NCBI RefSeq assembly: GCF_004324755.1
Contig: NZ_SDMQ01000009.1
Location: 1-64,000, forward strand
Direction: 5' to 3'
Source of the DNA: Propioniciclava sinopodophylli
Lineage (GTDB): Bacteria > Actinomycetota > Actinomycetes > Propionibacteriales > Propionibacteriaceae
Length of the DNA stretch: 64,000 bases
In this document: one piece after another, positions 51,504-60,808 of the stretch
Layout: each line of letters starts with the position of its first letter
Numbering within the stretch: position 1 is the stretch's first letter
Notes under the pieces: model-generated
Database searches by the model: none
What the model saw: only the letters and a program-made list of their open reading frames with translations
What the model was told of the DNA's origin: nothing
Made by a program: the position numbers and the translations under genes

Positions 51504-52859
51504 GTGACCGACCTCGCCACCGACGCCCAGACCGGCACCCCGAGCAGCACCGCGACGAGCACGCCCACCCAGCTCCGGACCTACGTCATCGACACCTCGG
51601 TGCTCTTGTCCGACCCGAACGCCCTGTTGTTCTTCGCCGAACACGAGGTCGTCGTGCCGCTGGTGGTCGTCACCGAGCTGGAGGGCAAGCGCCACCACCC
51701 CGAGCTGGGCTTCTTCGCCCGCAAGGCGCTCCGGTTCCTGGACGACCTGCGCGTCACCTACGGGCGCCTGGATGCCCCCGTCCGCGTCAACGACCACGGC
51801 GGTGTCGTGCACGTCGAACTGAACCACACCGACGTCGAACGGCTGCCCGCGGGCTTCCGGCTCGGCGACAACGACTCCCGCATCCTCGCCGTGGCGGTGA
51901 ACTTCGCCCACGGGGGCCGCGACGTCGTGCTCGTCACCAAGGACCTGCCGCTGCGCGTCAAGGCCGCCGCCGTCGGGTTGGCCGCCGAGGAGTACCGCCA
52001 CGAGCTGCCGCCCGATTCGGGCTGGACGGGCATGGGCTCGCTCGAACTCGCCCCCGAGCAGATGGACGAGCTGTACGACCAGGGCCACACCAGCGCCGTC
52101 GAAGCGGTCGACCTGCCGATCCACACCGGCGTGGTCGTCCGCGGAGGCGGCTCAACGGCGCTCGCGCGCGTCCACCCGGACAAGACGCTGCACCTGGTCA
52201 AGACCGACCGGGACGCCTTCGGTCTCCACGGCCGCTCCGCCGAGCAGCGCATCGCGCTCGACCTGCTGCTCGACCCGAGCGTCGGCATCGTCAGCCTCGG
52301 CGGCAAGGCCGGCACCGGCAAGTCGGCCCTCGCGCTGGCGTCCGGTCTGGAGGCCGTCATGGAGCGGCGGCAGCACGACCGCGTCATCGTCTTTCGGCCG
52401 CTGTACGCCGTGGGCGGCCAGGAGCTCGGCTTCCTGCCCGGCACCGAGCACGAGAAGATGTCGCCCTGGGGCCAGGCGGTTTACGACACGCTCGGCTCGG
52501 TCGTCCACAAGAACGTGATGGACGAGATCGTGGCGCGGGACGTCATCGAGGTGCTGCCGTTGACCCACATCCGCGGACGCAGCCTGCACAACGCATTCGT
52601 GATCGTCGACGAGGCGCAGAGCCTCGAGCGCAACGTGCTGCTGACCGTGCTGAGCCGGATCGGTCAGAACTCCAAGGTCGTCCTGACCCACGACGTCGCC
52701 CAGCGCGACAACCTGCGGGTCGGACGCCACGACGGCATCGCGGCGGTCGTGGAGAAGCTCAAGGGCAATCCGCTGTTCGGCCACGTGACCCTCACGCGGT
52801 CGGAGCGCTCGCCCATCGCCGCTCTCGTCACCGACATGCTGGAGGACATCAGCTTCTGA
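51504..52859 (+). CDS. PhoH-like protein with N-terminal PIN domain (PhoH2)
   Basis: 451 residues. PIN ribonuclease domain (about 25-165) with acidic residues at Asp30 (YVIDTSVLL), Glu59 and Asp122/Asp124/Asp147, joined to a PhoH ATPase/helicase domain with Walker [10 protein letters not shown] (266-274), Walker [12 protein letters not shown] and [11 protein letters not shown]. PhoH2 proteins are RNA helicase-ribonucleases, in mycobacteria toxin-like and paired with an upstream small ORF. GTG start with AAAGGA upstream. Adjacent to DUF4245 on the same strand. Confidence 0.92.
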   Translation: MTDLATDAQTGTPSSTATSTPTQLRTYVIDTSVLLSDPNALLFFAEHEVVVPLVVVTELEGKRHHPELGFFARKALRFLDDLRVTYGRLDAPVRVNDHGGVVHVELNHTDVERLPAGFRLGDNDSRILAVAVNFAHGGRDVVLVTKDLPLRVKAAAVGLAAEEYRHELPPDSGWTGMGSLELAPEQMDELYDQGHTSAVEAVDLPIHTGVVVRGGGSTALARVHPDKTLHLVKTDRDAFGLHGRSAEQRIALDLLLDPSVGIVSLGGKAGTGKSALALASGLEAVMERRQHDRVIVFRPLYAVGGQELGFLPGTEHEKMSPWGQAVYDTLGSVVHKNVMDEIVARDVIEVLPLTHIRGRSLHNAFVIVDEAQSLERNVLLTVLSRIGQNSKVVLTHDVAQRDNLRVGRHDGIAAVVEKLKGNPLFGHVTLTRSERSPIAALVTDMLEDISF

Positions 52860-52879
52860 GGCATGGGATGATGGCACGC

Positions 52880-53440
52880 ATGGCTTCCTCCACCACGGCG
52901 CGACGCAATGCCACGGTCCTGCACATGTTGGTGGCGATGGCGGTGCTGTTCATCCCCGTCATCCTGATCACCCAGCTGTTCACGCGGAACCCCGAGCCGC
53001 CGGTCACGGCCATCGACTGGCAGCCCGTCGCGCAGCAGGCGGCGTCCGAGAGCGAGTACGAAGTGCTCGCCCCGGCCAGCCTGCCCGCGGGGTGGATCGC
53101 CACGCGTGCCCGCTTCATCCCGACCGGCCAGCCGGTGTTCGGCGGCGACCCGGCGGTGGGGGACACCTTCCAGCTCGGCTTCCTCAGCCCCGAGCAGCGC
53201 TACGTCGGCCTCGACCAGCGCGACGTCGCCCCCGAGCAGCTCGTCGCGACGGTGACCCGCAACGGGCGCCCCGACGGCACCATCGAGGCCCAGGGCCGCA
53301 CTTGGGAGCGGATGGTCTCCGACGACGGCCGGACGCGGTCGCTCGTCTCCACGCGGGAGGGCGCCGTCACGATCGTGTCCGGTGACCTGCCCTACGAGGC
53401 GCTGGGCGCCTTCGCCACGACCCTGGAGCCCGTCGGTTGA
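52880..53440 (+). CDS. DUF4245 single-pass membrane protein
   Basis: 186 residues. Basic N-terminus, one span (about 14-34, HMLVAMAVLFIPVILITQLF), then an extracellular domain with the DUF4245 pattern IDWQPVAQQA, LPAGWIATRARF and RTWERMVSDDGRTRSLV. Widespread in actinobacteria, function unknown. ATGs at 52868 and 52871 are in frame or near, but a GATGAT hexamer seven nucleotides before 52880 favours a leaderless start there. Confidence 0.8.
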   Translation: MASSTTARRNATVLHMLVAMAVLFIPVILITQLFTRNPEPPVTAIDWQPVAQQAASESEYEVLAPASLPAGWIATRARFIPTGQPVFGGDPAVGDTFQLGFLSPEQRYVGLDQRDVAPEQLVATVTRNGRPDGTIEAQGRTWERMVSDDGRTRSLVSTREGAVTIVSGDLPYEALGAFATTLEPVG

Positions 53441-53500
53441 CCCATCCCCGCGCCCGCCGGGGGTTGTGCAGCGGTCCGCAGACGTGACACAGTGGCTGGG

Positions 53501-54421
53501 GTGTTTGATGTGAAGCGCCTCCACGTGCTGGCGGCCCTGGCGGCCGAGGGCACGATGACGGCTGCCGCGGCGCGCCTGCACCTGTCCACCTCGGCGGTCA
53601 GCCAGCAGGTGGCCCAGTTGGAGCGCGAGGCCGGGTTGCCGCTGCTGGAGCGGGTCGGCCGGCGCGTCCGGCTCACCGAGGCGGGGCGCACGCTGGTGGA
53701 GCACCACCGGCACATCGCCGCCGCGCTGGAGGAGGCCGAGACCAGCCTGGCCCGGTTCCACACCGACGTGCACGGCACCGTGACGATCAGCACGTTCCCC
53801 AGCTTCTGCAGCACGATCCTGCCCCGGGCGCTGATGGCGCTGCGTGCCAGCTACCCGCAACTCACCACGATCGTGCGCGACCGCGAACCGGTCGAGAGCG
53901 TCGCGCAACTGCGGTCGGGCGAGATCGACGTCGCCGTCGTCGACGACCTCCACGCGGTGTCGTTCGAGGGGATCGTCAGCACCGTGCTGGCCAGCGACGA
54001 GATCGTGCTGTGCCTGCCCGCCGACTACCGGCCCGTGCCCGGCGACCAGGTCGACCTGGCCACCGTCGCGGGCGAACGGTGGATCCTCGAGACCGAGGGC
54101 AGCGCCTTCGAGGTGTTCACCCGACGGTTGTGCACCGAGGCGGGCTTCGAGCCCGACGTGGTCGCGCACTGCGGCAACCTGGTCGCGCTGCTGGGGTTGG
54201 TGCGCGCCGGGTTCGGGCTCACGTTCATCAGCGAGCTCAACCTGGGCCGGGCGACCGAGGACCTGATGGTCCGCCGCCTGGAGCCCACGCCGCGCCGCGA
54301 GGTGTTGTTGCTCACCCGGCAGAGCGCGCTCAGCCCCGCCGTGCGCGCGGTCGCCAAGGAACTGCGGGCCGCGACGCGCGCCCGGTATGCGGGTGTGGGC
54401 CGCAACCCGATCGGGCACTGA
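53501..54421 (+). CDS. LysR-family transcriptional regulator
   Basis: 306 residues. Winged HTH (1-60) with LAALAAEGTMTAAAARLHLSTSAVSQQV, linker helix and a two-lobed effector domain starting HGTVTISTFPSFCSTILP. GTG at 53501 is chosen because VFDVKRLHVL is the usual LysR opening. It stands directly upstream of the L-serine dehydratase and serine transporter genes in the same direction, so it probably controls serine catabolism; orientation is not the usual divergent one. Confidence 0.87.
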   Translation: MFDVKRLHVLAALAAEGTMTAAAARLHLSTSAVSQQVAQLEREAGLPLLERVGRRVRLTEAGRTLVEHHRHIAAALEEAETSLARFHTDVHGTVTISTFPSFCSTILPRALMALRASYPQLTTIVRDREPVESVAQLRSGEIDVAVVDDLHAVSFEGIVSTVLASDEIVLCLPADYRPVPGDQVDLATVAGERWILETEGSAFEVFTRRLCTEAGFEPDVVAHCGNLVALLGLVRAGFGLTFISELNLGRATEDLMVRRLEPTPRREVLLLTRQSALSPAVRAVAKELRAATRARYAGVGRNPIGH

Positions 54422-54501
54422 CACCGCCCGCCGTGGGTCCTTAAGCGGAACTGAACAGGGCGTGGAGTTTCTCGCGATGGACGCGGGGGCTGCTGGCGGC
54501 T

Positions 54502-54507
54502 TACCGT
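54502..54507 (+). promoter_or_regulatory. Possible -10 box of the sdaA operon
   Basis: TACCGT in the 196-bp gap before sdaA. It leaves a leader of about 100 nt that contains the GC-rich hairpin GGCGGG/CCCGCC near 54588-54602. No known riboswitch is recognised. Confidence 0.3.
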
Positions 54508-54617
54508 AAAGGTGTCACACAAGGTCTGTGGTCGCCGCACCAAGGAAGGTGCCGCCCCACCAGATCCCACCCGCGAAGGAGCCGATGGCGGGAACCCCGC
54601 CGAGAGGTGATGTTGTC

Positions 54618-55997
54618 ATGCCCTTGAGCGCACTGGACCTGTTCTCGATCGGGATCGGGCCGTCGTCGTCCCACACGGTGGGGCCGATGCGCGCCGCCCG
54701 CCTTTTCCTCGACGAGCTGCGGGACGCCGACGTGTTCGACCGCGTCGAGCGCATCGTGTCCGAACTCTTCGGGTCGCTGGCGCTCACCGGGCGCGGGCAC
54801 GGCTCCGACAAGGCCGTCATCCTCGGCCTGCTCGGCTGCGACCCCGAGACGGTGGACACCGACACCGCCGACGCCCGCGTGGACGCGGCCTGCCGCACCG
54901 GGCGGCTGCAGCTGGACGGCGTACGCGAGATCGGGTTCGACCGGGCCGCGGACCTGCTCATGCACATGCGCCGCTCCCTGCCGGCCCACCCCAACGGCAT
55001 GACCTTCACCGCTTTGGACGCCGACGGCACCGTCGTGGCCGAGCGCAGCTTCTACTCGGTGGGCGGCGGCTTCGTCGTCGACGAGGACGCCATGGGCCGC
55101 GACGCCGACGACACCGGCGCGCCGGTCGCGTTGGCCCACCCGTTCGACACCGGCGCCGAGCTGCTCGAGATCTGCGCCCGGGAGAACCTGTCGATCAGCG
55201 AGGTGATGCTCGCCAACGAGGCCGCCTGGCGTCCCGAGGCGGAGACCCGCGCGCGGCTGCTGGAGATCTGGCGCGTCATGCAGGAGTGCGTGCGCAACGG
55301 CAGCCACCGCACCGAGGAGGTGCTCCCCGGAGGCCTGAACGTGCGGCGTCGCGCCCCCGAGATGCTGCGCAGGCTCCAGGCAACCTCCGATGCCGCCGAC
55401 CCGCTGCTGGCCATGGACTGGGTGAACCTGTTCGCGCTCGCCGTCAACGAGGAGAACGCCTCCGGTGGGCGCGTGGTGACCGCCCCCACCAACGGGGCCG
55501 CCGGCATCATCCCGGCGGTGCTGCACTACTACACCCGGTTCGTCCCGGGCGCCGACGAGGACGGCGTCGTCCGGTTCCTGCTCACCGCCGCCGCCATCGG
55601 CATCCTGTTCAAGAAGAACGCCTCGCTGTCCGGGGCCGAGGTCGGCTGCCAGGGCGAGGTCGGGTCGGCGTGCTCCATGGCCGCCGGCGGGCTGTGCGAG
55701 GTGCTCGGCGGCACGCCGGCGCAGGTCGAGAACGCCGCCGAGATCGGCATCGAGCACAACCTGGGCCTGACCTGCGACCCGGTGGGTGGCCTGGTGCAGG
55801 TGCCGTGCATCGAGCGCAACGCGCTGGCCAGCATGAAGGCCATCAACGCGGCGCGCATGAGCCTCCACGGCGACGGCGAGCACCGGATCTCGCTGGACGC
55901 CGCCATCCTCAGCATGCGCTTGACCGGCGCCGACATGAAGAGCGCCTACAAGGAAACGTCCCAGGGCGGGCTGGCGGTCAGCTACACCGAGTGCTGA
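54618..55997 (+). CDS. sdaA: L-serine ammonia-lyase, iron-sulfur dependent
   Basis: 459 residues, the single-chain (beta then alpha domain) form. Deaminates L-serine to pyruvate and ammonia using a [4Fe-4S] cluster; likely ligands are Cys344 or Cys352 in [12 protein letters not shown], Cys386 in LTCDPVGG and Cys397 in VPCIERN. The opening [24 protein letters not shown] is diagnostic and the chain ends in YTEC, the C-terminal Cys that in homologues occupies the cluster. GAGAGG precedes the ATG. First structural gene of the serine module. Confidence 0.96.
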   Translation: MPLSALDLFSIGIGPSSSHTVGPMRAARLFLDELRDADVFDRVERIVSELFGSLALTGRGHGSDKAVILGLLGCDPETVDTDTADARVDAACRTGRLQLDGVREIGFDRAADLLMHMRRSLPAHPNGMTFTALDADGTVVAERSFYSVGGGFVVDEDAMGRDADDTGAPVALAHPFDTGAELLEICARENLSISEVMLANEAAWRPEAETRARLLEIWRVMQECVRNGSHRTEEVLPGGLNVRRRAPEMLRRLQATSDAADPLLAMDWVNLFALAVNEENASGGRVVTAPTNGAAGIIPAVLHYYTRFVPGADEDGVVRFLLTAAAIGILFKKNASLSGAEVGCQGEVGSACSMAAGGLCEVLGGTPAQVENAAEIGIEHNLGLTCDPVGGLVQVPCIERNALASMKAINAARMSLHGDGEHRISLDAAILSMRLTGADMKSAYKETSQGGLAVSYTEC

Positions 55998-56055
55998 CCA
56001 CGACGACTCCCACCGACACAACGAAGTGAATGCCCAACCAGAAACGGAGCACGAG

Positions 56056-57330
56056 GTGTCCGCCTCAACGACCATGCACGACCTCACCCCCGAACAACCC
56101 ACGATGAAGTGGCGCCGCTTCGACAGCGGCTGGATGATCAGCCTCTTCGGCACCGCCATCGGCGCCGGCATCCTCTTCCTGCCCATCAACGCCGGGGCGG
56201 GTGGCCTGTGGCCGCTGCTCATCGTCACGGTGCTCATCGGGCCCATGACCTACTTCGCGCACCGGGCGCTGGCCCGCATGGTGTGCGTGTCGCGGCGTCC
56301 CGGTGACGACATTACCGTCGTGGTGCGCGATTTCTTCGGCGAGGGTGCGGGCAAGCTCGTCACGGTGCTGTACTTCGCCGCGATCTACCCGATCGTGCTG
56401 ATCTACGGCATCGGCATCACCAACACCGTCGACAGCCTGCTGGTCAACCAGCTCGGCCTGGCGTCCCCGCCGCGGTGGTTGCTGTCGTTCGTGCTGATCG
56501 CCGTGCTCATGCTGGTGATGGTGGCCGGCCAGAAGGTGATGATCGCCGTCACCGAGTGGCTGGTGTACCCGCTCATCCTGATCCTGTTCGCCGTCACGTT
56601 GTACCTCATCCCCAGCTGGAAGTTCGACGCCGCCCTGCTCGCCGTGCCCGCCGCACCCGAGCTGGCCATGTCGGTGTGGATGGTCATCCCCGTGCTGGTG
56701 TTCGCGTTCAACCACTCCCCGGCCATCTCGCAGTTCTCGCTGGCGATGAAGCGCGAGTACGGTGCCATCGCGCCGGACAAGGCGTCCCAGATCCTCAAGC
56801 GCACCACGATGCTGCTGGTGATCTTCGCGATGGGCTTCGTCTGGTCCAGCGTCCTGAGCCTCGGCCCCGCCGGCCTGGACGCCGCCCGCGAGGCGAACCT
56901 GCCCGTGCTGTCGTACGTGGCCAACGTGATGGACAACCCGTTCATCAGCTACCTGGGCCCGGCCGTGGCCATCACCGCCATCGCGTCGTCGTTCTTCGGC
57001 CACTACCTGGGGGCCGCCGAGGGCCTGGCCGGCATCGTGCGCGGCTTCTTCGACCGCGAGGGACGCATCGGCAACCGCACGCTGACCATCGCGATCGCCG
57101 GGTTCATGTTCCTCACCACGTGGGCGGCCGCCATCGCCAACCCCAGCATCCTGTCGCTCATCGAGTCGCTGGCCGGCCCGGTCATCGCCGCGGTGCTTTA
57201 CCTGATGCCGATGTACGCGATCCGCAAGGTGCCCGCCCTGGAGCAGTACCGCGGCCGGATCTCCAACGTGTTCGTCACCATCGCCGGCATCGTGGCGGTG
57301 GGCGGCATCCTGATCAGCTTCTTCCGCTGA
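56056..57330 (+). CDS. sdaC: Serine/threonine transporter (HAAAP family, SdaC-like)
   Basis: 424 residues, eleven membrane segments, opening SGWMISLFGTAIGAGILFLPINAG, the hydroxy/aromatic amino acid permease signature. AFNHSPAISQF is typical of SdaC/TdcC. Imports L-serine with protons (threonine is possible). It lies 58 nt after sdaA and ends in a large hairpin, so uptake and deamination form one operon. GTG at 56056 with GGAG upstream is preferred to a GTG at 56026. Confidence 0.92.
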   Translation: MSASTTMHDLTPEQPTMKWRRFDSGWMISLFGTAIGAGILFLPINAGAGGLWPLLIVTVLIGPMTYFAHRALARMVCVSRRPGDDITVVVRDFFGEGAGKLVTVLYFAAIYPIVLIYGIGITNTVDSLLVNQLGLASPPRWLLSFVLIAVLMLVMVAGQKVMIAVTEWLVYPLILILFAVTLYLIPSWKFDAALLAVPAAPELAMSVWMVIPVLVFAFNHSPAISQFSLAMKREYGAIAPDKASQILKRTTMLLVIFAMGFVWSSVLSLGPAGLDAAREANLPVLSYVANVMDNPFISYLGPAVAITAIASSFFGHYLGAAEGLAGIVRGFFDREGRIGNRTLTIAIAGFMFLTTWAAAIANPSILSLIESLAGPVIAAVLYLMPMYAIRKVPALEQYRGRISNVFVTIAGIVAVGGILISFFR

Positions 57331-57369
57331 TCCCCGGTATCGGGACCCACCTCCGGCTCGACACCCAGT

Positions 57370-57431
57370 CGCTGCCCGGAGGGCCCAGACGCTGACCGTC
57401 GCCGGTCAGTGCCTGGGCCCTCCGGGCAGCG
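57370..57431. terminator. Large bidirectional hairpin terminator
   Basis: 19-bp perfect stem, 57370-57388 with 57413-57431, enclosing a second small stem (CTGACC/GGTCAG). It lies between convergent sdaC and the SH3-domain gene. Confidence 0.85.
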
Positions 57432-57452
57432 TCGAGTTTGCGGGACGGTGCC

Positions 57453-58829
57453 TCAGTCGCGCACCGAGATGTGGACGTGGTCGTAGTGGTTCGCGGTCGC
57501 GGACCCACGGTCCTCCATCCAGCGCCAACCGCGCTCGGGGTAGGAGGCGTTCCAGATCTGCTGGCGCCAGATGATGTACGTGATCTCGTACTTGGCGGCG
57601 TTGGCCTGGAAGTCGCGGGCGATCGTCCAGCCATAGTCGATGCTCGACTGCTGCGACCAGTTCGACACCATGACGTCGATGGCGCGCCCGTTGGGGTGGT
57701 CGGAGGAGTAGCTGCTCGAGGCCCGGTAGCCGCCGATGGTGCGGATCAGCGGGTAGGTGTCCAGGACGTGCCCGACGGCGCGCTTGGCGTTGGCGTTCAG
57801 GCGGTCGTAGCCGGGCAGTGACACCGAGGTGCTGGGCGCCGGGGTGCTGCTGGGGGGCGTGGTGCTCGTGTAGGGCTTGTAGACCCAGCGGGCCACGCCG
57901 TTGTGGATGATCTGGATGCGCGAGTTCTGCTCGACGCCGGTGGTCTGCAGCGCGTTGCCGCGGTGGACCGTGCCCACGATCACGCCGTCGGACGCCGACG
58001 TGGCGCGCACGTTGAGGGTGCTCACGGTCACGTACGCCGTCCCCGTGGCCCCGGGGGCCGGGGCGGGCGCGGGGGCGGTGCTCGTGAGGGCCGAGGTGTA
58101 GCGCGTGGCGATCCAACGGTTCTGGCCCGCGTGGAGGATCTCGGTGTACTCCGACGTGGTCCGGCCCGTGGTGTCGACCACCGAGTTGGCCGGCAGGACG
58201 CCGGTGTACGAGTAGGCGGTGCTGCCGCCGGTGCGCAGGTACAGGTTCGCCGTGGTGCGCACCTGGCCGGCCGGCCGGCTGGTCGATGGCGTCCCGGTGG
58301 TCAGGTAGTTGGTGGAGATCCAGCGGGCCTGCCCGGAGAAGACCACCTCGGTCCACCCGCCCGACGTCTTCCCCGTCGTCGGGAGGGTGGACCCCTTGGC
58401 GGCCACGCCGACCACGGCGTAGCTCGTCCCGGGACCCGACCGCACGTTCACGGCGGCCGTGGTGGTGGCCTGGCTGGTCGTCACCGGCGCGGATTCGGTG
58501 GGGGCCGACGGCGCGGGGGCGGACTCGGAGGCCTTGAGGTAGTTCTGGTAGACCCAGCCGGTGAGGCCCTTGGCGGTGGTGACCTGGTACCAGCCGCCGC
58601 TCACCGTGCCGGAAGCGGTCACGGACTCCGACGGCGACAGCACGGCCACGACCCCGTTGGACGTGCTGGGGCCCGAACGCATGTTCACCCACGTCGTGGC
58701 CGTCATGGTGGTCGTGGCGTTGGCGACGCCTGCGACGACCAGCCCTGTGGTGCCCAGCATCGCCAAGGCGATGCAACCGCCCACGACTGCGTTCGTCAAC
58801 CTGCCTGCACGCTTCACGGTGTCCCCCAT
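57453..58829 (-). CDS. Secreted SH3-repeat protein with M15-like peptidase domain
   Basis: 458 residues from the ATG at 58829 (a GTG at 58817 with GGGGGA upstream is equally possible). Signal peptide, then four bacterial SH3 repeats (each with VNVRSGPG- or NVRATSA-type motifs) separated by Ser/Thr/Ala/Pro linkers, and a C-terminal domain of about 125 residues with SDHPNGRAIDV and HYDHVHISV. The His/Asp/His pattern resembles the ARB_07466/VanY M15-like fold, so it may be a peptidoglycan peptidase or binder. Exported to the cell wall. Confidence 0.82.
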   Translation of the reverse strand: MGDTVKRAGRLTNAVVGGCIALAMLGTTGLVVAGVANATTTMTATTWVNMRSGPSTSNGVVAVLSPSESVTASGTVSGGWYQVTTAKGLTGWVYQNYLKASESAPAPSAPTESAPVTTSQATTTAAVNVRSGPGTSYAVVGVAAKGSTLPTTGKTSGGWTEVVFSGQARWISTNYLTTGTPSTSRPAGQVRTTANLYLRTGGSTAYSYTGVLPANSVVDTTGRTTSEYTEILHAGQNRWIATRYTSALTSTAPAPAPAPGATGTAYVTVSTLNVRATSASDGVIVGTVHRGNALQTTGVEQNSRIQIIHNGVARWVYKPYTSTTPPSSTPAPSTSVSLPGYDRLNANAKRAVGHVLDTYPLIRTIGGYRASSSYSSDHPNGRAIDVMVSNWSQQSSIDYGWTIARDFQANAAKYEITYIIWRQQIWNASYPERGWRWMEDRGSATANHYDHVHISVRD

Positions 58830-59126
58830 GTCTTCGGTGTGCTGCACGGCGCCAACGCGTCCGGTGCCGGGGACAGTAGACGCCTGCGAACCGGCTTGTC
58901 GCAAGCGGTTTCTGTGGTTTTACTCAGGGATGTCCAGCCGACACGCCGGTGAGCTGTTGGACATTGCAGCGGTGTGATTCAGGCCGCCCTCGCGGGTGAA
59001 TGCCCTTGTCGGCGCCGATTGCGCGCGGCGGGGGTGGCCGACCGGGGGAGGTCTGCACCCGGTCAAGGCAGCCCCTGAGCCATCCCTGAGAAACCTGAAG
59101 GAAAGGTTGAGACTCCTGACGAAGGG
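58830..59126. other. Gene-free region upstream of the SH3 protein
   Basis: 297 bp before the tRNA. Contains a TACTGT hexamer on the reverse strand (58873-58878) as possible -10 box, the imperfect palindrome ACCGCTTG-CGA-CAAGCCGGT (around 58890-58910), and a 7-bp hairpin GACCGGG/CCCGGTC (59040-59046, 59058-59064). I compared it with the c-di-AMP riboswitch that often precedes cell-wall genes and saw no convincing match. Confidence 0.4.
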
Positions 59127-59199
59127 TGGGCCCACAGGGGATCGAACCCTGAACCCGCGGATTAAAAGTCCGCTGCTCTGCCAGTTGAGCTATAGGCCC
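59127..59199 (-). tRNA. tRNA-Lys (anticodon TTT)
   Basis: 73-nt cloverleaf on the reverse strand. Acceptor GGGCCTA pairs with TGGGCCC (one G-T wobble), the D arm is TAGCTCAACTGGCAGAGCA, the anticodon stem GCGGA/TCCGC encloses loop CTTTTAA with anticodon TTT, and the T arm is CAGGG-TTCGATC-CCCTG. Discriminator base is A; the genomic sequence continues CC but not CCA, so the 3' end needs completion. Confidence 0.97.
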
Positions 59200-59349
59200 G
59201 CGACGGACCACTCTACCGCCGCCTGGGGTGAGGACATGAACCCTCCGTCGTGGGGCATCCCCGTGCTGCTCGTGGCCCGCGTGCTCGTCATGACGGCCCT
59301 GCTCGGGGCGCGCGGCCCGGAGCCCACGATCCCCGGCGGGGTCGATCCC

Positions 59350-59491
59350 GACGGTGGTGGCGCCGTCGTCGCTCGTCGAGACGGTGCGGGCGCTCGCCCC
59401 GAAGGGCGCGAGGGTGATCTCGGACAACCAGGAGCCCCAGTGGACCGACCACGAGGGACAACGGCTCGACGCGCTGGCCACCCTGCACTGA
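59350..59491 (+). pseudogene. Possible 3' remnant of an unidentified gene
   Basis: In the 323-bp gap between tRNA-Lys and the LDH gene, one plus-strand frame reads TVVAPSSLVETVRALAPKGA then RVISDNQEPQWTDHEGQRLD and ends at TGA (59489-59491). It has protein-like composition but no start codon or ribosome site in frame, and the upstream sequence is in another frame. I cannot name the family. The rest of the gap shows nothing. Confidence 0.25.
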
Positions 59492-59522
59492 ACCGGCCCG
59501 TGGACCCCGCAGGGGGTAGGCG

Positions 59523-60482
59523 CTAGAAGCCGAGGCCCTCGGACATGGCCCGGATGTGCTCCGCGCTGGCGCGCAGCTGCGCCAGCTCGTCGTCCGAGAC
59601 CGGCAGCTCGAGCTGCGTGCCCGCCCCGTCGCGGCCCACCACGGTCGGCACCGCCATGCACACGCCGGAGATGCCGTGCCAGCCCGCCAGCATCCGCGAC
59701 ACCGGCAGCACCCGCCGCTCGTCCCGCAGCACCGACTCGATGATCCGGGTGGCCGCCAACCCGATGGCGTAGTTGGTGGCTCCCTTGCCCTCGATCACCT
59801 CGTAGGCGGCGTTCACCACCCGGTGCGCGATGGCGTCGCGCTCCGCCTGGCCCAGCCGCCCCGTCGTGCGCTCCCACTCCGTCAGCGGCACGCCGCCGAT
59901 GGTGGCGGTGCTCCACAGCGGGGTCTCCGTGTCACCGTGCTCCCCGCACACGTAGGCGTGCACGTTCCCCACGGCCACGTCGCAGGTGGTGGCGATCAGC
60001 TGCCGCAGCCGCGACGAGTCAAGCACCGTGCCGGAGCCGAACAGTCGGTTCGACGGCAGCCCGCTGATCTTCAGGGCGGCCTGCGTGGTGACGTCGACGG
60101 GGTTGGTCACCATGATGAACGTGGCGTCCGGCGAGTGCTCCACCAGCGGAGGGATCACCTTCTGCATGAGCGCCACCGTCGAGCCGGCGAGGTCCATCCG
60201 CGTCTGCCCCGGCTTCTGCTTTGCGCCGGCGGTGACGACGACGACGTCGGAGCCGCGCGTGATGGCCACGTCGTCGGAGCCCTCGATCACCGCCTCGGGG
60301 AGGAATTGGCCGCCGTGGGCGAGGTCGAGCGCCTCGGCGCGCACCTTGGGGCCGTTGACGTCGTACAGGACGACGCGGCGTGCGACTCCGCGGATGAGGG
60401 CCGCGTAGGCCAGCGAGGATCCGACGGCGCCGGCGCCGACGATGGCCAGCTTGGCGCCTTCGCGGTATTGGGTTGTTGACAT
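59523..60482 (-). CDS. ldh: L-lactate dehydrogenase
   Basis: 319 residues. NAD-binding GAGAVGSSLAYA, Asp41 selecting NAD+, mobile loop AGAKQKPGQTRMDL with Gln89 and Arg95 (the Gln favours pyruvate over oxaloacetate), SGTVLDSSRLR with Asp155, and proton-relay His182 in GEHGDTE. Reduces pyruvate to L-lactate in fermentation. ATG at 60482; a GAGACT hexamer lies six nucleotides upstream. A short ACCCC/GGGGT hairpin at 59504-59517 follows the stop. Confidence 0.95.
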   Translation of the reverse strand: MSTTQYREGAKLAIVGAGAVGSSLAYAALIRGVARRVVLYDVNGPKVRAEALDLAHGGQFLPEAVIEGSDDVAITRGSDVVVVTAGAKQKPGQTRMDLAGSTVALMQKVIPPLVEHSPDATFIMVTNPVDVTTQAALKISGLPSNRLFGSGTVLDSSRLRQLIATTCDVAVGNVHAYVCGEHGDTETPLWSTATIGGVPLTEWERTTGRLGQAERDAIAHRVVNAAYEVIEGKGATNYAIGLAATRIIESVLRDERRVLPVSRMLAGWHGISGVCMAVPTVVGRDGAGTQLELPVSDDELAQLRASAEHIRAMSEGLGF

Positions 60483-60524
60483 GGGGCCAGTCTCTCAGTC
60501 TCGGACGATCCTGGCGAGGCCGCG

Positions 60525-60790
60525 GAGGCAGGCAACTCGACGGTGAACCCGCCCAGGTCGTCCCCCCCACCTTGCACCTCCGCAGCGACGCCCAGGATGT
60601 AATAGGCGCCGCGCTCGATCCAGCGGGTGTCGCCGCTGCTGATCAGGCCCGTGACCGCGTCGCGCTCGAGTGGCAGGGCGCCGACGAGGTCCCAGCCGGA
60701 CAGTGCCAACACCCCCTGGCTGCCGGACTCCGCGCGCGGCTCCGCCCGATCGTGGGTGAGTGACCTGGACGACTCGTGGATCGACGCCCC
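60525..60790 (-). pseudogene. Possible gene fragment of unknown family upstream of ldh
   Basis: In the 326-bp gap before ldh, the reverse-strand frame reads GVLALSGWDLVGALPLERDA, then GDTRWIERGAYYILGVAAEV and GGFTVELPASA, with convincing protein character, but has no own stop (it runs into ldh out of frame) and no clear start. It looks like the 3' part of a lost gene. The family is not recognised. Confidence 0.3.
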
Positions 60791-60808
60791 GGGCGCGACA
60801 ATGGGCGC

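Noticed and set aside
54422-54617. Glycine riboswitch in the sdaA leader
   Set aside because: Neither the tandem aptamer core nor the conserved purine-rich segments are present; only a short GC hairpin is seen.
58830-59126. c-di-AMP (ydaO) riboswitch upstream of the SH3-domain gene
   Set aside because: The gene context fits, but the conserved aptamer motifs were not found on the reverse strand.
58924-59916. 330-codon reverse-strand ORF spanning tRNA-Lys
   Set aside because: It runs through a complete tRNA gene and the 3' end of ldh in a wrong frame.
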